Below, one piece after another: positions 58,001-64,000 of a DNA stretch of 64,000 bases. The position numbers and the translations under genes are program-made. Position 1 is the stretch's first letter. Every line of letters starts with the position of its first letter. The stretch covers positions 2,790,001-2,854,000 of the forward strand of contig JAUTDP010000006.1 of the NCBI GenBank assembly GCA_033439795.1, in the 5' to 3' direction. Below the pieces are notes generated by a model. That model did not search any database. It had not been told where the DNA came from and was given only the letters and a program-made list of their open reading frames with translations. This DNA is from Sordaria brevicollis (lineage: Eukaryota > Ascomycota > Sordariomycetes > Sordariales > Sordariaceae).

Positions 58001-60297
58001 CGATAACGTGATTTTGACCAAAAGGTATGCAGACAGCTTTCACGGGGCTGTTTGTTTGTTATCCACTATGTACCTGATCGCCCGGGTGTACGGCTAAATC
58101 TCACCAGCGTGAACGGCCAGGCAAGGCACAAGTGGACGGTCATCAAATTGACTTGCTTGCACCCCTTGCCTTCACCTATCGTCCCGCTTTCACAAGATTT
58201 CTTCCACTCTGCCGCCTGCCTTTTCTTATCGACAATGACGTCAGGACACAGTCGCCTATTTACCGACCTCCAAACACAACGATGGCACTGTTGAGGCTCA
58301 ATCTATATCAGTGACTTTTTATTGCTGTGGTGTTATGCTGTGCACGGTCCGGGACAAGGCGATATCATCTACACCGATGCTGGGCATCTCGGCTGTCACG
58401 CCAAGGCCTTTTCATTGCCAACCATTGCTAACCATTTTATTCTCTTATCACGAAACAGCCAAATTCGTCGAGCTGCGCAAAGGAACTGGGGGTTGAAGTG
58501 CGGTTCATATGTCATACATAACACGCCGAGGAGGATACGAGGCCGGAATGTGCACCGCTGCCGCTAAGCCTTAAAGCCAGGTCAGGAGAGAGGCCGATGT
58601 CAAAGCCCACCTACACAACACGTTTCGTCCACCTCTTCCCCGCCATCGGTTACATAGGCGAGGCGTATCTCGCACCCCTTTGGGATTATCCGCCCACACC
58701 GAGAGACCACTCGGTGAGCGGCTCTTTCTTCGGCGGGTCAACCCGCCCCTCCTCACTTCCTAGTCCTTGTTCATCCGTCCTTTGCAACCCTCATGGTTGT
58801 ATCGCCGAGTTTACCTCGCATACCCTATACGAACCCTTGCTTTGAGTTGAAGCGTGTGGGGAAGTCTAGAACCATGGTTGACACAAAGGAGAGAAGCTTC
58901 CGTAGCATGGAACTTCGGCCCGAGTGGCAGTCGGTCCTGTTCATGTACGAGACTCTTTTCGCACTTCGCGTACCTACTTGGCATTTGTTGCCACTACCAC
59001 CTTCCCGGACATAACGGCTGCGATCTGCCGTCTAGGCGCAAGCGCGCTTGATTCTTTGCGACGTCGGGGAAATTTTGCTGGCCTGGCCTGGGCTCCTTGA
59101 CACCCGTGAAGCTCGGAGATAGTACATCGTTGCATTTCACCTCATCGACGTTACAGATATGCACCGGATCGTACAGTTATCCTGATGTGTGGCACGATCT
59201 CCGGTTAGAACATGTCAGATACGCATACTAGCCCCAAGGTCTGAGGTGATACGTAGTCGTAGATTCTTCTTAGTGGATGAATAGTAGAGCGGATTTTCGC
59301 TGGATGAATTGACATTCTCCTCTGCTACTCAGTTGGGGCAACTTGCTGGCCGTGCCATTCCTCTATCGAGTGACGTTAAAGAGCCTGTCGAAGGAGTCTT
59401 GCAATATCTACGCGGTCTACAATGTCCGCAAGATGCATCCTTTTGGGGGGATCGCCCGTGGAATCCTTCAACGTCAGTTTCATGGAGCCGAGACAACGTT
59501 CCCCGCCGACAATCTGCAGCTCGCCCTATACGGAATGGAAATTCCTGGTTACGTCGGTATTTCCACGGCGTGAACGTCGGGGTATGTAGCCTCATGGGCA
59601 CAATCTCCGCCTACAACCCCCGACCATATCAAACAATGGCCACACCGGGGGAAACTCCAGAGTTGGGAGGATTTTGGGAATTTCACGAGAGGAACGCATC
59701 TCACATTCCAACTGACAGGGCTTTCGGGATGTACTGATACTTTGTCCAATACATCAAGATGGAATTCCATTTCAAATTTGATACGATGGATAATTACGTC
59801 TTTTTCGCTTTTTTCATTAGCCCATCCCAAGCATCGTAATACTTTCACGTTCTCTCCATCGCCCGACATCAGGTTCCATCCGTTTTTTTTTCGTCTCTAC
59901 GATGGTTGGTATCTCATCTTTCCCCCGAGATTCTACCGAGATACCCTGCCATTTAACCCATTTACCTGCCTAAGCCAGAAACATGCTGTCATGGGACTGA
60001 TGAGTGTGGCTGATCGATTGGCACGTGTTAGTCGTGCCGCCCTGTTAGTCACCATTGACTGGCGGGCAGCACACCCAACGTACCAACTAATTACTTCACC
60101 GTATCGGCAAATATCAAGAACTCGTACACGATATTCGCTTCAAAGGGGATAACTAATCGGGTCTACCTCGTATACGCCTCCGTTCCTCTGTCTCTACTTC
60201 GTAGAACCTTGAATGAAATTTGCTGAAGCTAGCATTTACATCCTTCACCATACAACCCCTTTCAACCTTTGACCTAAGCTTTCACCCAAACCCCATC
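52014..60297. other. Long gene-poor stretch downstream of cre-1
   Basis: The first few hundred bases are the probable cre-1 3' untranslated region. The remaining 8 kb has no supportable gene. Frames of 110-177 codons (for example 54237-54704 -, 54546-55079 +, 57599-58006 +, 59309-59737 +) have no domain. A GTGA-repeat occurs near 53668-53682. Composition is normal, not RIP-like. Confidence 0.5.
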
Positions 60298-60763
60298 ATG
60301 GACCACAAACCCGAACCAAAGCGGCCCAAAACCGAGGACTCCTCAGCCGTGGCCAAACCCACCACAATCACAGATCCCAACAACGTAATCTACACCGACT
60401 CAAACGGCGTCAAATACCAGATCTGGCCTCCGCCGCCCGGCGTGCGCCTCCGGTCCGCCCAAGTCAACTGCATGACTTACACCGACGACAAGGGCGTCGA
60501 GCGAGAGATATACCTCCCGCAGGGCACCGCGCACACGGCCTGGGATCATCTGGAGAATGAAAGATGGGAGGAGCTGGAGAAGTTTGAGGAGTATGGTGAG
60601 TTTTACTTCTAGTAATTTCCCCGAGTGGGTGAAGAGAATAAAAGGCGGGTGCTGACGTATCGGGGTGTGTGTGTGGAAAGCGGGGCAGGGGTATACGGAG
60701 GAGGATTTTAAGCGTTGGGAAGAGCGTAGTTGCAAACCGATTGAGAAAGAGGAAGAGAAGTAG
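60298..60763 (+). CDS. Small hydrophilic protein of unknown function, two exons, 126 residues
   Basis: Exons 60298-60595 and 60681-60763; the 85-nt intron has a GTGAGT donor, a GCTGAC branch-like site and an AAG acceptor. The N-terminus is Lys/Pro-rich (MDHKPEPKRPKTEDSS), followed by a compact part with two similar segments, IYTDSNGVKYQIWPPP and TYTDDKGVEREIYLPQ, that look like an internal repeat. The second exon adds GQGYTEEDFKRWEERSC and a charged KEEEK tail. No signal peptide or membrane segment. The basic N-terminus could be a nuclear signal. I do not recognise the family. Codon use (C-ending) and the clean splice support a real gene. Confidence 0.68.
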
Positions 60764-62696
60764 GGTGTTGGGGAGGAAGGGAGGGAAGGAGGTTGTTATA
60801 GGAGAGGTAGAGGGTTGTTTACCGAGTTGATGGTTTGGCTTTGTTTTGCTTAGTGCTGGTTACTCGAGCTGGGAAATGGTAATGATAATGATGAAGTAAA
60901 GCAAGATCTTTGTAAGTATAGGGCATTTCAGTATTACGCAATATTAGTAGATGGCGAGCAACCGGAAAAACAGCGATGTTGTTCCCCTAATATACAATTC
61001 CGGTGGCTTGCTATGTAGATCGATCTGGCAAGATAGGGAAGCTCTTCCTTTCTGTATTCGACGTAAAAGGTCCGAACCAAGGGTAGTTATAAGCCATTCC
61101 TTTGCTACTGACAAGCACATACGACCATACCCACTGGAAAACTCGGGATCCCGTCCGCTCTCCCATAGATAAGCCAGTGAGGGCCAGACTAGTAGTTGGG
61201 TCGGTGACGACCAGCGAATCCCTGGTGTTGTATGTCTTTCTTCTTTTTCTTTTCTTCTTCCTTTTTTAATGTCTTTCTGAATCCTCTCCTATCGTGCTCG
61301 TTTTGGTTGTCGAAACTTTTTGCGCTCAATTATCTATGAATGATGCGATGGAACGGCTGTAGGAAGGACATGGCGTCGAACGTTGTGAAATCGAACATTC
61401 GTCAACTCTTACGTTTCTTTCTTTTATCTAGTCTTTACGAGTAAGCTTTGTACCTAGCCAACAATATGATTTGGAAGAGACCTTGTGCATTCTCTATGAT
61501 AACTCGACTCTTCCATTGTTGCGTGAGATGTGTCCCGTTACGACAGGACAGTGTACAAATCCCATAAAAAGCTATTGATCTCAACCACCCCATATCCTTA
61601 ATCCACTATGTTTACAAGCATTGGTGGCGTCTTTAACTACAGTCTGCGATCCTACTCCAGCATGCCCGGTTCTTTTTGGTTTGCACGGCCTTGCGCCCGA
61701 TTGCGAGCCGTTCGCCCATACATAGATCTTGGCATCTAGCCTCATAGCCTTACTGTACTCTTCATTGTCAAATGGCAACGGTTTTCTTGCGCTGTAACAT
61801 GCCCTCTGGAATCGCCGCCCAATTGTTGCTTGACGATACTGCCCTTAGATAACGGTTAGTCGGCGCTGGAAGATGATAAAAGCAACGTAACCCCCGATTC
61901 AAAGCCCTTCCCTGACTTGTGGTTTGGGTTGCGGTTGATACTATCGATGATATTCTTCGCCCCCAAGGAGGCCGAAACTACCGAATGGTGGTAGTTGGGC
62001 CCACTAGCCGTATAGAAAGCCTTTCTACTTGTTCGGCTGGAAAGCCTGGAATGCGGCTGAGCGGCGGAGTGCACACGGAGTCGCAGTCGACCTTTGATCG
62101 GCTAAAGCATCGATGCATCGATGCAACGACACAACTCGACGACAGCCTCAAAAAGCCTATCAAGGCTTTTCACCCTTCTATGTCGAGAGCTAGCGTCGTC
62201 GATATATATGCAGAGGTCCTGCCTTTGACCATCTAGCGTGCTGCAGTTGGCGATGAAGACACTATGGACTATGGCACAGAACAAATGAATTGGATGTATA
62301 CTATGATCCTTCCAAAGGAAGACGGGTCGGAAGGGGAATGTGGAAAGCGAGACAGCTTGAGTTGAGAATTGTGATGCCGAAGGCTGTCGGGGTCGACGTG
62401 CGAATAACTTCACACTGGGCTAAGGACCCAGGCAGCGGGCATGGATATGGATGGCGAACGAAGTTGAGGATTTGGGTATAAAAGGCCGGTGATGTCCTGT
62501 CTTCAAAAGCAGATCATATTGGCAGCAACAGCAACAGCCATACCAGCAAAAGCATCAAGGACAACCAACGCCTTTGTTTTCCGCCCTTCTCAAGTTGGTG
62601 AGATCATCCAAGCTCCATCGATGGGAGTATCAGATCATGATACTGAAGTGAAAGCTGACAGAAGAGCAGAACACTTGTTCGTAAACCATTATCAAC
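60764..62696. other. Spacer, nothing recognised
   Basis: Frames below 110 codons only. The last 200 bases (from about 62500) are the probable leader of the secreted-protein gene. Confidence 0.4.
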
Positions 62697-63340
62697 ATGC
62701 TCTCCAAGCAGTACCTCACCTTCGGCGCCTTCCTGGCTACCATCGTCTCGGCGTCACCGATCTCCGTTCCAGCCCCGGAGCAAGGGCTCGTCGCGATCCA
62801 GCAGACTGAATTCCTCAACGGCACTCTCACCTGGTAGGTTGTCTCCATTTCACGTCCCGTGGTGTCACCACTCCAGTCCTACGCCACCTCCACGAGACGG
62901 ACTTCACTAACCTTCCCTGCGTGGCTAGGTACGGTGAGGACCCAGCCTTCACCAGACGCTCTGTGAATGCTGCGTCCAGCAAGCCGCTTGAGAAACGCTG
63001 CGGTAGCACCCTGCCCCAATGCAGCACCGTTCACCAGTCCTACACTTCTGTGTGCAGAACGCTGATCGACAACCTGCCCGACGTCGGAATCCCCAACAGC
63101 CCGCGATCGACCTGCTATAACGTCGGCGGCGTGACGTGCTGCATAAGCTGGGGTAAAGTGATCGACAATGCACGCTTCCCAGCGTTGCGGTACGCCGCGA
63201 ACAAAGTTATGGATGTGTGCGTCGAGAGAAGGTCGAACGGGGAGGTGTTGGTTTCGGGACAGACGAAGGACACCTTGGTTGGAGGTACCTGTCTTTATCA
63301 GTGCTTGAGCAACAGGGCCACCAACTGTGATTCTAGTTGA
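62697..63340 (+). CDS. Secreted small Cys-rich protein with Kex2-type processing site, two exons
   Basis: Exons 62697-62833 and 62929-63340 (95-nt intron, CACTAACC branch site) give 182 residues. MLSKQYLTFGAFLATIVSASP is a clear signal peptide with likely cleavage after Ala19. A propeptide-like stretch ends in KPLEKR, a dibasic Kex2-type site directly before CGSTLPQC. The mature part has ten cysteines, including the pair in VTCCISWGK, and ends TLVGGTCLYQCLSNRATNC. The CCISW and GGTC-x3-CLSNR segments recall a widespread family of secreted ascomycete proteins (possibly the one called WD-like in fungi); that link is from memory and tentative. It probably acts outside the cell, stabilised by five disulfides. 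Confidence 0.82.
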
Positions 63341-63714
63341 GTGGGTGGTTGTCATCTTGGAGGCCATCTGGGGATCCTGAACAGGACCAACTGTCTTCTG
63401 ACCTGACCTAGCTGGTGTATCGGACAAGCTGTAGTATGAGTTACCTCAAGTTGTTCAAACATTGTGTTAGCTATCATGCAAGTACCAATAAAGATGAAGA
63501 AAAGATGATGTTGTCATCAGATTCGGTGGGTTTTCCCAAAACACTGCACAAAAAAAAAGCGTCAGACCGTCGCCCTAGCCGTGAAAGGCGAATAACCAGA
63601 TACGCAGATACGGCACGAATGTCCGGATATCTCATGCGAGGGGCAAAAAAAAAAATACCAAGCCATAGAAAGAAAGATCAAAAAGAGAATCTCGAACCAT
63701 CTCATCGCCGATTT
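63341..63714. other. Spacer between secreted-protein gene and tRNA pair
   Basis: Probable 3' untranslated region, A-rich runs, and the Pol III terminator of the tRNA pair. No gene. Confidence 0.45.
63680..63684 (-). terminator. Pol III T5 run for the tRNA-Ala pair
   Basis: Five T on the - strand about 30 bases past the 3' end of the downstream tRNA-Ala. It is the first run of four or more T after a run of three or four next to the gene end, and the likely termination site. Confidence 0.6.
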
Positions 63715-63799
63715 TGGACGAGCTGGGAATCGAACCCAGGACCTTTCGCATACAGGTGAGTATGCTAAGCGAACGCTCTACCAACTGAGCCACACGCCC
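63715..63799 (-). tRNA. tRNA-Ala(AGC) with 12-nt intron (downstream gene of the pair)
   Basis: On the - strand: acceptor GGGCGTG/CTCGTCC with the G3-U70 pair that identifies alanine tRNAs, D-arm GCTC/GAGC, anticodon stem TTCGC/GCGAA with loop TT-AGC-A, T-arm CTGGG TTCGATT CCCAG. A 12-nt intron sits after base 37. The mature sequence is identical to the neighbouring copy. Confidence 0.95.
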
Positions 63800-63828
63800 T
63801 GAAAGTGGAGATGAAGATGATCGAGAAT

Positions 63829-63913
63829 TGGACGAGCTGGGAATCGAACCCAGGACCTTTCGCATGCTCGGAAACATGCTAAGCGAACGCTCTACCAACT
63901 GAGCCACACGCCC
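63829..63913 (-). tRNA. tRNA-Ala(AGC) with 12-nt intron (upstream gene of the pair)
   Basis: Same mature sequence as 63715-63799, including the G3-U70 pair and anticodon AGC. Only the intron differs (TGTTTCCGAGCA here, TACTCACCTGTA there). It is separated from its partner by 29 bases with no T-run longer than three, so both may be transcribed together. Confidence 0.95.
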
Positions 63914-64000
63914 TTGATCTTGTTGTTGAATCGTCGTTCGAAATGTAGACTTTTCAATCGCAGCGCTTGACGTTTGTGGTATCCATTGCGGGGGATGATG

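Noticed and set aside
57599..58006. 135-codon + frame with a leading ETFFLTSAAWIFDEAG
   Set aside because: Looked protein-like at first, but no family recognised, no ATG near the start and no continuation by splicing.
1..64000. CRISPR arrays, bacterial operons, insertion sequences
   Set aside because: No regularly spaced direct repeats; spliceosomal introns and RIP show the DNA is fungal nuclear.

Overview
The window is nuclear DNA of a filamentous ascomycete, most likely of the Neurospora/Sordaria group. The evidence is short GT-AG introns (about 45-130 nt) with CTAAC-like branch points, an intronless gene that reads as the carbon catabolite repressor CRE-1, intron-containing tRNA genes, and one A+T-rich block that looks like a transposon destroyed by repeat-induced point mutation (RIP). 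Exon structures and coordinates were worked out by hand, with no database search.

Layout. 1-486 is the 3' end of an unidentified Gly/Ser/Tyr-rich protein gene. A gene-poor stretch follows, with a tRNA-Glu at 7299-7390. From 8040 to 17410 there is a tandem array of five genes for 2EXR-domain (F-box-like) proteins, all on the + strand, plus two broken copies between the second and third gene. Next come a four-exon amidase-signature enzyme (18044-19940), a ferroportin-family transporter (20753-22573), a tiny three-exon Cys/His-rich protein gene (23106-23445) and a DUF7924-type protein with a PD-(D/E)XK-like motif (24456-26306).

After 5 kb with no recognisable gene lies a complete 6007-bp Ty1/copia-type LTR retrotransposon on the - strand (31413-37419). 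It has 169-bp LTRs and a CCTAC target duplication and is saturated with transitions. A tRNA-like sequence sits inside it near the 3' LTR. To its right are a six-exon Rad51-paralogue gene (Rad55-like, - strand, 38647-40296), a 204-bp pogo-like MITE (41812-42015), a 616-bp foldback element with long inverted arms (48362-48977), and cre-1 (50703-52013) with a long leader that contains no ATG. The right end carries a two-exon gene for a small acidic protein (60298-60763), a secreted Cys-rich protein with a Kex2-type site (62697-63340) and two tRNA-Ala(AGC) genes in tandem on the - strand.

The genes do not form a pathway or cluster of common purpose. The notable features are the 2EXR birth-and-death array, the RIP-killed copia element whose LTRs differ only by transitions, the two non-autonomous inverted-repeat elements with TA target sites, and the nuclease-like signature in the DUF7924 protein. 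Large parts (487-7298, 26307-31407, 42016-48361, 52014-60297) hold only short overlapping frames that I could not support as genes.
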